Of a DNA stretch of 64,000 nucleotides, positions 1-10,154 are shown in pieces. The translations under genes were made by a program, and so were the position numbers. Under the pieces are notes generated by a model. That model saw only the letters and a list, made by a program, of their open reading frames with translations. It searched no databases and was not told the DNA's origin. The DNA comes from Lichina pygmaea. Taxonomy: Eukaryota > Ascomycota > Lichinomycetes > Lichinales > Lichinaceae. The stretch is taken from positions 682,001-746,000 of the forward strand of contig OY730172.1 in the NCBI GenBank assembly GCA_963422465.1, read 5' to 3'. The stretch's first letter is position 1. Each line of letters starts with the position of its first letter.

Positions 1-373
1 CATCATCAGCTACAGTGCTTCCCCATCTCCACAGCACTACTCCCCCCCCCCCCCCCCCCCCCTCCTTCTTTCCCCGTCCTTCTTGTCCAGAAATCCTTCT
101 TACAGTATCATGTATTTGCCCCATCTCTTTTGCAACTTGGCAATTCGGGGATCAGGCTACAGAACACAGGGTAGTGGGTAACGACACGGGGTACACGGCA
201 CAGGGTACAGGATACAAGGTATAGGGTACAGGGTATACATGGCAAAAGCAGTCGCAGCAGGCAACTGAAAAGCGTCTCGAACCAGTAATTAGCCCACCTG
301 GTGCAACTTCCGCTGTACGTGCCTTGAGAATCGTGAACAAGATGTTCCTCCCCTACAGCAGCAGCAGCTCCTT
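1..373. other. spacer with poly-C run and imperfect GGTACAG-like repeat
   Basis: There is no gene I can support. A 21-base poly-C run lies at 42-62. At about 165-240 a stretch repeats a degenerate heptamer close to CAGGGTA or GGGTACA roughly eight times. It is not the fungal telomere repeat TTAGGG. The spacer lies just downstream of the gene that ends at 374. Confidence 0.6.
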
Positions 374-3229
374 TCAAAAATCATCCGTTTCGTCGACGAG
401 ACGCTCGGCCTTGCTCATCCCGGCCTTTTTTGTCTCGGCAACTACTGGTTGCGGCTGCCCATCGACGATGTATTCTTTGCGGCTGTCGGGGCTGAGACCC
501 AGGCGCTTCGCTTGATCCAGGGCCCAGAACAGGAGTCGACGGATCTTCTGCTGCTCCATCTCCTCGGGAAAGGGCTTTTCGGATGAAGTCGAATCGTCTT
601 GGGGCTGTTGTGGTGGTTGGGGTGCTTGCGGTGGCGCTTGTTCTTGCTTTTGCTGTTGCCGTTGCTGTTGCTGCTGCTTCTCCCACCCCTTCTTGAGGAC
701 GACCCACTCTCGAACGGCGGGCTCCGCGATGATGTCGAGCGTCGCAATGTTGGGCGTGACCACCGGGATCCTAGAAGATGTGTACGGGAAGCCTGTCGCT
801 TGGCTGGCTGTGGGAGCGCCATTTGCCTGTTCCTTGGGGTCTCGTAAGGACTGATCTGGCGGTGCCGACGATCTATCGGTCGAGCTCTGAGCTGGCCTTG
901 GAACGATGGGACGGCCGATCACGATATATGGCAACAAACCACGGGCGGCTTCAGCGCCGTCCTTCGCATTGTCCGTGCACCAGAGGTTCCAGAGCTCTTT
1001 GCCTCTTTGACTACCATGGCGCCGCACAACGGCCTGGAGCAGCACGTTGAAAGCGCGCACAGGCACCCTGACGACCGTGGACTTCAAGCGTAGTCTTTCT
1101 CGCCGGCCTTGAATGAATGATAGTCCACTGGAAGCAGTCCCGATCATCCAACGCAATGTCTCGATGTATGACTCCTGTTTGCTCGGGGTGTGCAAACGTT
1201 CTGTCTCAGGCGGTCCGTATCTGCCATCGAGAAGGTTGGCAAGAACGGCGTGGGCGGTCTCGATCTCTGCTCTTTCGCCGTCCGCCAGAGTGGCAGGACC
1301 ACCGTGAAGGGTCATGATTGTGCTAGCGAGCACCATAGCGGTATTTGCGTCCCACGTGCTATCGGAGACGTTCTTTATAGAGCTCAACATCTGCAGCACA
1401 GCCTTCCAACGTCGCCTTCTGATCTCACAATCGAGCATAGCTCGGAAACGACCCGTGGTCGAAGATTCGGCTCCCAGCTCTTGTAGCCAAAGTAGGAGAG
1501 CTTCGTCTGCAGAAGCGCCGGCGAATCGAATCAACGACGTTTGCAGGGCAGTAGATGATAGTATGACCTCGACGAAGTGCGGGTCGGCCGACAACGCTTT
1601 GGCGTCGAGGATGCCCCCTCTCAAACCAGTGCACTCCCTCTGGACCGCAAGGTCAAGATAGCAGGCCAAAGCACCCGCTAGATGGCCTGCAGCGGGAGGA
1701 TAGGCGCGATCCTTCCGCGCAGCTCCGGATGGGGTTGTCGCCTGAACGTTTTGAGGTAGGAGCCACCGCAAGGCAGGGACGCGACGAAGCAGTCCGAGGA
1801 GCCCGCTAGCCCTTCTGAGGTCCCCAGACTGGGCGACTCGGAAAAGCTGATTGGACATGTATTCGACCAGTATGGTGGAGCTGGGGATCCCGGCTGGGGT
1901 CGATGTGACGGATTGACAATCTTCGGCTGCGGAGCTGGCAATCCCGTCCTTTGGCTGATCGTTGGTGGCAAGGTGGTAGAAAAGCCTCAGGGCCTGATCG
2001 CTTGATCCCAAGCCTGGGCCTATCGCATCGAGGATGCGCGCGACGAGCCGATGCCACCAAGCCTGGCCTATCCCGATACCGCTCCGGATCAAGAACGCCT
2101 TCAGAGCCTGGATCAGTTTCAGGATCCTTGTGGGCGAACGGTCGTTGCCACACAAACGCAGCCGCGGATGAGCGACAAGTTTGTCAATGAGGGCCCTGAC
2201 CACTTCGCTGCTGATCCGTTTTGGACCGAGGCTTAGGGTCTCGGGATGATAGGTGTCGCGTCCGATCATGCAGACAGTGGCTATGGATCGTGTAGCTGGC
2301 ATCACGGGCGGCAACGCCCGATCCCAATTCACGGCTTCCCAGCCGGAGTCTCGCCACATCAGGTGTTGTACGATGGAAGCCCCCTCAACGGCAAAATCCC
2401 CGAGAGCACATTCCCAGAGAACAAACTCCATCCAGGCGTCGGGAGCGAGCTGAGGAGTGATCAGTTCAGTCCGCCGCACAAAGAGCTTCTCGAAGGTTGA
2501 GGGCTCGACTCTGGCAGGCGCAGACGTCGCCTGGGTGGCCAACGTCGCGTCCGAGAGGGCCGCCAAAATCGAATCTGACCACAGAGGGAGGGTCGGAGGC
2601 TGATACGTCGTTTCGTGTCGAGTCCGCGGCATCGGCCGATATAAATGGGTGGGAATTGCACCAACGTGATGGAGATGCGCAATGACCGGCAGGACCTGAG
2701 CCATGGCTCTTGTTGATTCTTGCGAGTCTAAATCTGCCGCATGCGATATCATCTCCCCAACGCTCTGGAGTATCTCGCTGACCGCATCGCGGCTTGATCG
2801 CTGCCCGTCCGCCAACCAATCGGCCGTGGTGAGCCGCACAATCTGCATTACTGCATCCCAACGGCCAAGACACACTCCTAGATGGTACAATGCATCTGTA
2901 CGCTCTTCCTTCCGGCTCTTCTTGAGCAGCCTCATGATGAGACGCGATTCGTCTCCGTCGGAAGGCCTGCCCCCGGTCTGCTGCATGGTAGCCTCGGATG
3001 ACGTCTGCAGGCGTTCCAGAACCATGTTGACGGATTCCGGGGTAGAACCAGACCGTGCGTCATCGAACACATTTCTGCGTCCTGCCGGTCGCTGGTGACT
3101 GGCTTTGAGTAATGTATATGTCCTCGGTGGCCCGATCACCGAAGAAAGGGGTCTGGTCCGTCTGGCTACAGGCGTCCAGGTACAGAGCCCTGGAAAACGA
3201 TATGAAAAGGAAGACATGGCCACAGCCAT
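374..3229 (-). CDS. hypothetical protein, probably mitochondrial (951 aa)
   Basis: A single uninterrupted frame of 951 residues. The first 50 or so residues are rich in Arg, Ser and Thr and poor in acidic residues (for example RFPGLCTWTPVARRTRPLSS), which looks like a mitochondrial presequence. The body is a long run of leucine- and alanine-rich helical segments without a signature motif I recognise. That composition recalls the fungal pentatricopeptide-like proteins that handle mitochondrial RNA, but I cannot mark repeats with confidence. Near the C-terminus is a Gln-rich stretch (about residues 855-885) made of CAG/CAA codons, followed by a charged tail ending ERLVDETDDF. The start was taken as the first Met of the frame, which gives the presequence. 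Function unassigned; real gene likely from length, single frame and composition. Confidence 0.75.
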   Translation of the reverse strand: MAVAMSSFSYRFPGLCTWTPVARRTRPLSSVIGPPRTYTLLKASHQRPAGRRNVFDDARSGSTPESVNMVLERLQTSSEATMQQTGGRPSDGDESRLIMRLLKKSRKEERTDALYHLGVCLGRWDAVMQIVRLTTADWLADGQRSSRDAVSEILQSVGEMISHAADLDSQESTRAMAQVLPVIAHLHHVGAIPTHLYRPMPRTRHETTYQPPTLPLWSDSILAALSDATLATQATSAPARVEPSTFEKLFVRRTELITPQLAPDAWMEFVLWECALGDFAVEGASIVQHLMWRDSGWEAVNWDRALPPVMPATRSIATVCMIGRDTYHPETLSLGPKRISSEVVRALIDKLVAHPRLRLCGNDRSPTRILKLIQALKAFLIRSGIGIGQAWWHRLVARILDAIGPGLGSSDQALRLFYHLATNDQPKDGIASSAAEDCQSVTSTPAGIPSSTILVEYMSNQLFRVAQSGDLRRASGLLGLLRRVPALRWLLPQNVQATTPSGAARKDRAYPPAAGHLAGALACYLDLAVQRECTGLRGGILDAKALSADPHFVEVILSSTALQTSLIRFAGASADEALLLWLQELGAESSTTGRFRAMLDCEIRRRRWKAVLQMLSSIKNVSDSTWDANTAMVLASTIMTLHGGPATLADGERAEIETAHAVLANLLDGRYGPPETERLHTPSKQESYIETLRWMIGTASSGLSFIQGRRERLRLKSTVVRVPVRAFNVLLQAVVRRHGSQRGKELWNLWCTDNAKDGAEAARGLLPYIVIGRPIVPRPAQSSTDRSSAPPDQSLRDPKEQANGAPTASQATGFPYTSSRIPVVTPNIATLDIIAEPAVREWVVLKKGWEKQQQQQRQQQKQEQAPPQAPQPPQQPQDDSTSSEKPFPEEMEQQKIRRLLFWALDQAKRLGLSPDSRKEYIVDGQPQPVVAETKKAGMSKAERLVDETDDF

Positions 3230-4024
3230 CTTTCATATGTCACGCCAGCTACCGTCAGAGAGCCCAACTCGACAAGACATACAAGCATATCAAGAGCTCT
3301 TGAAAAACCGAAAGTACGCTTTGCAGAAGATGATTCGTAGAACTGCCAATTCTCTTCAGAAAGCATGCTGGAACTGGAAGCTGTGTGGAACAAAGATATC
3401 AAAGTGTGGCTGTACGACTGGATTGAGATGTCACCAATGAACTGTAGAAGTGACAGTGTAGCACCGTAGATGGTGCCATCCAGCCTAACGCCGAGCAAGC
3501 ATAGATGTTCCTGATGTATGATCGGTTCTGTAGACACCAAGGTGGTTGAGTCCCGCCTGCGTAGTGACCATGAGTCCTCGCTACTATGGCGTACTCGAAA
3601 CAGTACATACGTAACTGGAGGCGTACGTGATTAGGTAGTAACTGCCTACGAGTAAGCCTACTGTAGACTAACACGACTAAATACGTACGTAGTCACGGTA
3701 GTGTCTCCCAGGTGTCGTGCAGTGCCCCGTAGCTATGCGAGCTACGGATTACATAACGTACAGATGACCAGTCATACCAGTATTCTACTGCAGCAACCCA
3801 GACACGCCTAATACGCAGCACTAGCTTAGTGTCCGCAGCCTTACGCGTTAACCAATTGACTTGCAGCAGAAAAAGATCACGACAGTTAATTACTAGTAAG
3901 CCACCAGGACCAACGTCAAGTGGAGTCGAGCCGCCAAAATAGATCGTACTACTACCGCCGGCCAACCTTGAGCACCATACACGGCTACACCGCACGGAGA
4001 AAAGAAAAGCTCGCAGAGCTGGCC
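3230..4024. other. intergenic region between divergent genes
   Basis: This region separates two divergently transcribed genes and so should hold both promoters. I see no supported gene. Short open frames overlap on both strands without recognisable content. ACGTAC-type palindromic tetramers are frequent between about 3600 and 3720. Confidence 0.5.
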
Positions 4025-5426
4025 ATGGGTCATTACCGAATTGGTGAGTTTGTGCTTGCATTACAGCTGCACACTGTTTCTTGGTAGCAGCATAAAGGTC
4101 AAGGGCTGATGTCAGGCAACAAGAGGTGTCGCCGAATAATCGAGCCGGCTGCAAGAACGCCGACTGCAAAGACCAAGGCGTCAAGATCGTCAAGGGCGAT
4201 CTTCGTTTCGGGGTGCTCGTCGAGCTTCCTGGCGGAAATTCGAGCTGGGCCTACCGACACTGGCAAGCACACTTCTCGGCGCTGCGGGACGAGCTGGTCA
4301 TGTTGACGTGTTGGTGTAGGGGATGCGTGACGCCGAAGCAGATTGAAAATCTGAAAACCTCAATCGAGAACGATCTGGACCTGTTCGATGGCTACGATGA
4401 ACTTCCCGAAGATGCGCAAGAGAAGATGCGTCGCGCTCTCGAGCAGGGCCACGTCGACGACGAGGACTGGAAATGGGTCGGTAGACGCATGCTGCAAATC
4501 GTGCTGGCTAGCTGACCGATGCAGGATCGCGAGTTCAACCGTCCGGGCATGACCGGCTACAAGAAGAAGACACCAAAGAAGAAGGCCGAGGAGAAGCCTT
4601 GCAACGGGGCATGTCCCGAACATTGTTCACAGATGCAACAGGTCAGCTTCTTCTATTGTTTCGTGTGCCACTAGTTCTGTCCGCATCGGATCTATGATCT
4701 CTGGCGATTTTGGCTTGGATGCACCCTTTCTTACGTACTCGATGCATTCAGACTAACCGGACACAGGATGGCGCGAACGGAGCCGAGGCAAGCCCCAGCA
4801 AGCCAGCTCCGAAGAAACGGCGCCGAGGGGCCAAAGACGAGGACGGTGACGAAGGCGAGGTCGCGCCGAAGAAGGCGCGTGGCCGTGCCAAGAAAGGGGC
4901 GCTGAAAACCGAAGACGACGAGGCGGACGAGGATGGCCATCGGTCTGGCTCCGTCGCGGATGCTGGCGAGACCAGCAACAAGAAAAACACCGTCTCGAAA
5001 GCGGCATCGAGGTCCAAGGTCAAGAAGACCGTCAAGCCGGTAGACAAGGTGACCGAGAGCGACGCGGACGGGCCGGCCAAGCGCGAGGCCGACTCGGAGG
5101 AGGCCCCGCAAGCCAAGCCACGGGCGTCTCGGGCCAGAAAAGCCAAAGTCGTGAAAAAGGAGGAATCAGAAGAGGATGACGACGACGAAGAGGAAGACAA
5201 GGCCAGCCAGGCCGACCCTCATGAGGAGGAGGAGGAGGAGTTGCCGCGCAAGAAACAGACCGTAGGATCCAAACCCCCGAGGAACAAGGACGCCAGGGCC
5301 GGAACAAAGACGCAGGCGGGACCGCCGCCTCCGCAAGCCAACGAGAAGAAGGCGGCGCGCGAACGCAAGGCGACGACGACGACGAAGAAGAAAAAGAGGA
5401 ACGGCGGCGGCGGCAGTGACGAATGA
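4025..5426 (+). CDS. PARP-type zinc-finger protein with basic/acidic tail (363 aa)
   Basis: Five exons: 4025-4043, 4124-4262, 4320-4476, 4525-4641 and 4767-5426, closing to 364 codons. The start MGHYRIEVSPNNRAGCKN comes from a 19-nt first exon with a strong GTGAGT donor; the acceptor is AAG. The zinc finger covers residues 10-100 with likely ligands Cys16, Cys21, His52 and Cys55, then the conserved GYDELPEDAQ and VDDEDW stretches and FNRPGMTGY. This finger is the nick-binding module of PARP1 and DNA ligase III; here there is no catalytic domain. The remaining 220 residues are Lys/Arg/Glu/Asp-rich, lysine-rich like a chromatin protein, with KKKKR near the end. Small single-finger PARP-type proteins such as fission yeast Hpz1 are the nearest known kind. 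Intron 2 (4263-4319) is GC-AG. A nuclear DNA-binding role is inferred. Confidence 0.88.
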
Positions 5427-6217
5427 ACGCAGGGTCATGCATCGTGGCGTCAGCAACGACGACGACGGCATCGACTTGCTCGGGCAGGAAGAAAGTGTCT
5501 TGCTGCACTTCCACCACAGACGAGCGTTAAGATAGCGTAACGTCGTATATGTACAGTAATGGAAATCCTTTGCCCTGGAAACCTTTGCTCCGTCAAGCCC
5601 CCCCCCCCCCCCCCCATCTCACACGTACTGTATATCCTCTTTTTTTTTTGGGCTTGCGCGCACACACGCACACAGCTTCTAACGAGGCGGGAAAAGAAGC
5701 ACATGACACCCGGTAGTACCGTAGTGACATTCTGCCGTTGTGCAACTCGTTCTTTTGGGGATAAAGCGTTTTGTTCAGAAAGGGGGGGGGGGGTTGCTAG
5801 ATTGTCGACACTTGCATTGCTGGTGAAGAAAGTACTCGCTCATTTACTCACTCACTCACTCTCACTCATTCTCACTCACTCACACTCACAAGACTTTCTT
5901 GACGACCGGTACTGACGTCATCAGCCCTGATAAAGTGTTTAAAGGTACATGAAAAATGAGAAATGAAAAATGAAAAATGAAAAATGAGAAATGAGAAATG
6001 AGAAATGAGAAATGAGAAATGGCAAATGAGAATGAAAACCAAAAATCTTGATCGGGGTCGTTTTTGCTCGTGTGTGGTATTAGCGGTAGAACAAAAAAAG
6101 TCCAAATCTCCTGTCCAGCGTCCGGCTTGTTCGAACAGGTATATCATAACATAATATCATCCCCCCCCCCCCCCCTCCTTATAAAACTATCGAGCACATC
6201 TTTTTCTTTCCCCTAAC
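5427..6217. other. low-complexity spacer between convergent genes
   Basis: This is a 3'-to-3' spacer. It holds poly-C runs at 5598-5615 and 6161-6175, a poly-G run at 5782-5793, a CTCA-type microsatellite at about 5839-5890, and an AAATGAGA/AAATGAAA array at about 5949-6027. There is no gene I can support. Confidence 0.7.
5949..6027 (+). repeat. AAATGAGA-type tandem array
   Basis: About a dozen copies of a 7-base unit read as GAAATGA or AAAATGA, with G/A alternation at one position. It lies between two convergent genes and is a candidate for length polymorphism. Confidence 0.85.
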
Positions 6218-8252
6218 TTAGATCGGAGGTTCCTCTTCTCGTGTCTTGTTCTCTGCTGCTGCTGTTGTTCGTCCCCGAAAAGAAGTCGCTAGGGCGACGA
6301 TGCCGGCGGCGATGGCGCCCAGTACCCACAATATGCCTTCGAACACGAGCGTCACGGCGCCGGCGATGCTTCGTGGCTGTTTAAGCGCGTCGTGGGTGCC
6401 TCCGTTCGCGCCCGCCGGCGCGGTCCCCGCGAGCGCCTTCTCCTCGTCGTACAGCGATCCGTTGAAAGGCCGGCCGGCGACGTGGCCTCGTCCTGCGACA
6501 CCGGCTGCGGCCCCGGGGTGCGGAGGATGGGACGATAGACCGCCGGCGGCCGGAGATCCCTTCGTGAGCGCCGGCGGCGGCGGGCTGATGGGGACGGGCG
6601 CGTTCAGGGCCTTGGCTCTGAGCGCCGCGCGCGTCTTGCGCCCTTCGATCAGCGCGACGGTGATCAGCGCGCTGACGCAGATGTCGACCATGTAGAAACT
6701 CGGCAGCTTGGCCGTCGCCGACGTGTCGATGATGAGGCTCGACGTGCCGAACTCGATCGCGGCGAGGGTGTCGCACGACGATATCGCTGTCGATGTCGAT
6801 GCCGCCCCTGACGACGATGCCGCCGCCGCTTCGACTAGCCGGATCGTCCCTCGCACGTCCGGCACGTCGAAACCCACGCCCGGGTCGGCCAGAACGACGA
6901 AGCGTTGCCCCTTGCCCTTGTTGAGACCCGGGTGCATGAGGTAGTAGCGTCCGCTGTCGTGGTCCCACGAGAGCGTGCTGCTCTCGAACCGGGCCGCGCG
7001 CCGGACGGCGTCCTGCCGCACCGTCTCGGCCTCGTCGGCCGAGAGCTGCTGCGCCTCCGTCTTGGTGCGCGCGTTGTCGAGCGCCATCATGGCGGCGATC
7101 TTCGGGTAGATGTTCGTGACGAGGCCGTCGCCGCCGGGCGCGCGCCTCTTGGGCGGGGCCAGATCGAGGCTCATGACGGGGATGACGGTGCCCTTCCGCG
7201 GGTCCCGTCGTCGCACGTGGCACTCCCATCCTTCGTCGGCGTCGGCCGAGTCGCTGGGCTTCAACGTCTGGAAGTCGAAGAACGGTTGCTCTCTAGTCGG
7301 CCCGAAGGTGAAAGACTCGCTCGCCGTCGGCACGAACGATCGCGTGCGCCGGTCAGAGGCGCCCTCCCTGCACGTCCTCCCGGGTCAGCCCACGAACGAG
7401 AGGTGCTCTCCGAAGTCACGTTCGATCGTCCGCTCACCGGTGCATCTTCAAGGCGAACTGTCTCCCCGTCTCGGGCGTGACCTGACCGTTGGCGGCCTCC
7501 CACAGGTCGACGAGCTCGTCGAGGCTCGAGAAACGGGGTCGGTGATTCTCGCCGAGGACGCCCGACGGGAACGACGCGACCGCGGACGGGGCCGAGAGAC
7601 ACGCTCGGCCTGGGCTCTGCCGGCCGGGACTCCCGGCCGAGAACAGGCTCGGCGAGTAGGGCTCCTTGCTGATGTGCTGCGGCGCGACCGCGGGCGAGGT
7701 CGCCTGCGTCGGACGGTAGATCTGGCGTTCGAGCGGCAGGGCAGGGTTGTAGCGCGGGAAGATCGATCGGATGCCGGCGGCGTCGCGGCGGGCGCCCTTC
7801 TCGGTCGTCACGTCGCTGTTGCTCCGCACGAGCGTCGCGCCGGCGGGCGCCGTCGGCGGGCTGTCCGCGAACGCCGGCGAGGCTGCGCGTGACTTTGGAA
7901 GCCTAGGCCTCAAGGGGTTCGAGGGCACCGCGGCCTCGGACCGGTTGTTCGTCAACGCCGGCGACGCCGCTCGCGAGGCCGATGTCGTCGGCGGAGGCGA
8001 ACCTGCGGGGGTGGTGGTGGATCGCGGCGGATCGGGAGGTGCGGCGGTCGAGTCGGCTGCCTGCGCCGGCGCCGACGGCTCCCTCCGCTCCGTCACCTGG
8101 ATGACAATCTCCTCGAGGGCCGTTGGCGACTTGGCGCGCTCCAGCACCGTAGCTGCGTGCGGATGGGCCTTCCTGCGACTGCCCTTTCGTTTCGGCTTCG
8201 CCGCCTTGGCCGGGGGCGCAGGGAACAGCTGCAACGGGACGTCCGAAGGCAT
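6218..8252 (-). CDS. hypothetical protein with Pro/Ala-rich N-terminus and two hydrophobic segments (654 aa)
   Basis: Two exons on the minus strand, 7438-8252 and 6218-7367, joined across a 70-bp GTGAGC...GTGCAG intron; the joined frame closes to 655 codons. The N-terminus begins MPSDVPLQLFPAPPAKA, followed by basic and Pro/Ser/Ala-rich disorder. Around the splice is a conserved-looking block, LVDLWEAANGQVTPETGRQF. The middle holds LSWDHDSGRYYLMHPG and GQRFVVLADPGVGFDVPD, which look like a folded domain. Two hydrophobic stretches follow: FYMVDICVSALITVALIEG (about 498-516) and a C-terminal one with LVFEGILWVLGAIAAGIVAL (about 608-635). This suggests a membrane-associated protein. I do not recognise the family firmly and assign no function. 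Confidence 0.8.
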
Positions 8253-9275
8253 GACGGGCGACAGTCAACGGGAACCGCTCGGGGGTGTCGTTGATCGAGC
8301 TTTAGAAGGTAAGATGCGTCCGGCGCAAAAAAGGCTCGTGGAGCTCTGGTGTATTAAAATCTGGGAGGGACGATCATCAGCGGCTGATATGGATGATCAC
8401 ACTGTCGCGACTCACAAGATAAGGCAAAGCAGCGCGACCCGGAGATGACAACGTGCCAGACGTTCTGATGAGAGACAACAACAGATCAAAGAAGACGAGA
8501 GGCATCGACCTGGCCCGTATATGTATCTGGCCGCAGGCTGGCCTCCGCGCTTACAGCCAGCTTCCAGCCAGCTTCCAGCCAGCCTTGGCCCAGGGCAGGG
8601 CGGCCGCCGGTGAATGTGACGCTGCTTGGGCGCATTGTGATTCGCACTCGTCGTGCATGGGCGAGTCCCGACAGTCGGGCCATCTTGCATGCGTCACCAC
8701 CATTGGCGCCGAGTGATCGCAGAGGCTCCGCTAAGCGCGGCGCTCAAGCGGGGAAGCTGTGCTATTTTCGGGAGTGGGCCAATCATATGTTGTATCGTCG
8801 CTCGAGGTCAAGCAAAAATCCCCGGATCTGGAGATTTATCAATCTCTGCATATGGAAGAGGCCTGTTGCCATTAATATATCCCAGACCGGACATTGCGAC
8901 GGGCGCTCCGGGCCTTCGTAGCCGCGTAGATGACGACCGTACGTTACGTACGATACGTACGTAACGTACTTACGTACTTGTAAGACATATGCACGCTGAG
9001 AGCTTTCCGTGTGACACGAATGCAGTGGGTGACTATCCTCGACAGCTTGCATGTCCGAGGCAATGTTAATGTCGAGGATGGTCTAACAACATCCTGCCTG
9101 GATCAATCGTAAAGGCAGCTCAGGAAAAACTCTTGTCTTCTTCCAAGCCATTCCAATTCACTGCCAGATGACCGGCGAGCTAGAAGCCACATCTGGCCAA
9201 TCTGATATTTCGTGCGTCACTCGCGCATGCTACACTAAAAGCCAAAGCCTAGCGGTTCACGGACCAATGTCATGC
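8253..9275. other. intergenic region
   Basis: Upstream of the gene that starts at 8252 and downstream of the one ending at 9276. At 8549-8585 the unit CAGCTTCCAGC occurs about three times in tandem. At 8938-8980 a cluster of alternating ACGTAC motifs forms overlapping palindromes. No supported gene. Confidence 0.5.
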
Positions 9276-9677
9276 TCAAGGTTTCTTGAGAATGCCTGTG
9301 TGGACCGATGACCGTCCGTCGAGACCGTCTCGGACGTCCTTTGGGAGGTCATCCTCCTCCGGGCTTTCCGAGTATCCAACACCCTGGGGCTTGGCGTGTC
9401 GGGTACGGTCTTTGATGATGTTCGACTTGTCATTGGCCTCCTTCTCGTCCTGCTCTACAAGTGGTAGTCCGCGTCAGCGCATCGTCGACGACCCCGCGAG
9501 CTCAAACCTGGACCGGTGTTCGAGCAGGGACATACGTAGCTGCTCATCGGTATCCGCCTTGGCCGGGTCCAAGGTCTTGACGGGAGCGTCGTCCTTCTGC
9601 ACCGGTACAGGACCGGACTCGGACACGTAGTCGTCCATTTTCACGACGCCGGACGGGACCTCGTCACTCGCGGACAT
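9276..9677 (-). CDS. small acidic protein with CHZ-like motif (106 aa)
   Basis: Two minus-strand exons, 9536-9677 and 9276-9454, with a clean GTATGT donor and TTGTAG acceptor (81-bp intron); the joined frame has 107 codons. The protein begins MSASDEVPSGVVKMDDYVSE and is acidic and apparently disordered. After the splice it reads QQDEKEANDKSNIIKDRTRH. The SNII-x-RTR core resembles the motif of CHZ domains, which bind histone H2A.Z-H2B in yeast Chz1, but the flanking sequence is not that of Chz1 itself. Proteins of this length and pattern are common in filamentous ascomycetes. The CHZ link is tentative. It lies 400 bp from a pogo transposon. Confidence 0.72.
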
Positions 9678-10078
9678 GCTGTCGAGATGATGTAAACGGT
9701 CTAGGAATGGCTAATGCAAAGCTGATTGGATTGATCGCGGGATGATCCTTGTCTCTGTGGGAGAGGAGCGTGAAGGGGGATGTGGAGGAGCAGGAGGACA
9801 GGGGGAATTTGTACTTGCGTAGCCCCCCCCCCCACAACAAACTCCTCCCACCCGCCCCCCCCAGTAAGTTCGCAGAGCCTGATCAACGTGAGTATCTCGG
9901 GACGACAATGATGTTATTGTGACGACATGGGTGTCATCGTGCTTCGGTACCGTACTGCAGACTCTTGGTCTGTCCCGGGCTACTCCACAATAGCCACCTA
10001 AAGTTAAGGGGGCATGCCCTACCGCAACACCTCCCACAAGCACAACTGTGGTCTACGGCAGCATACAGACTGTACGTA
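9678..10078. other. intergenic region upstream of the small gene
   Basis: Holds the promoter of the small gene starting at 9677, and an 11-base poly-C run at 9823-9833. It ends at the TA (10077-10078) that borders the pogo element. Confidence 0.5.
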
Positions 10079-10129
10079 GGCAGCCCCGGAAGTGAGCCGC
10101 CCCCCCTAGTGAGCCACTCGTAAAATCTA
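10079..10129 (+). repeat. left terminal inverted repeat of pogo element
   Basis: 51 bp from GGCAGCCCC to AAAATCTA. It pairs with 11854-11905 in reverse complement. Confidence 0.92.
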
Positions 10130-10154
10130 GCGACCGGGTAACTCCACCACATTA

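Noticed and set aside
160-240. A GGGTA-rich repeat that might be telomeric.
   Set aside because: The unit is not TTAGGG and is too irregular; housekeeping genes follow at once.
5839-6027. Regularly spaced short repeats that might be taken for a CRISPR array.
   Set aside because: They are contiguous microsatellites without spacers, in a eukaryotic genome.
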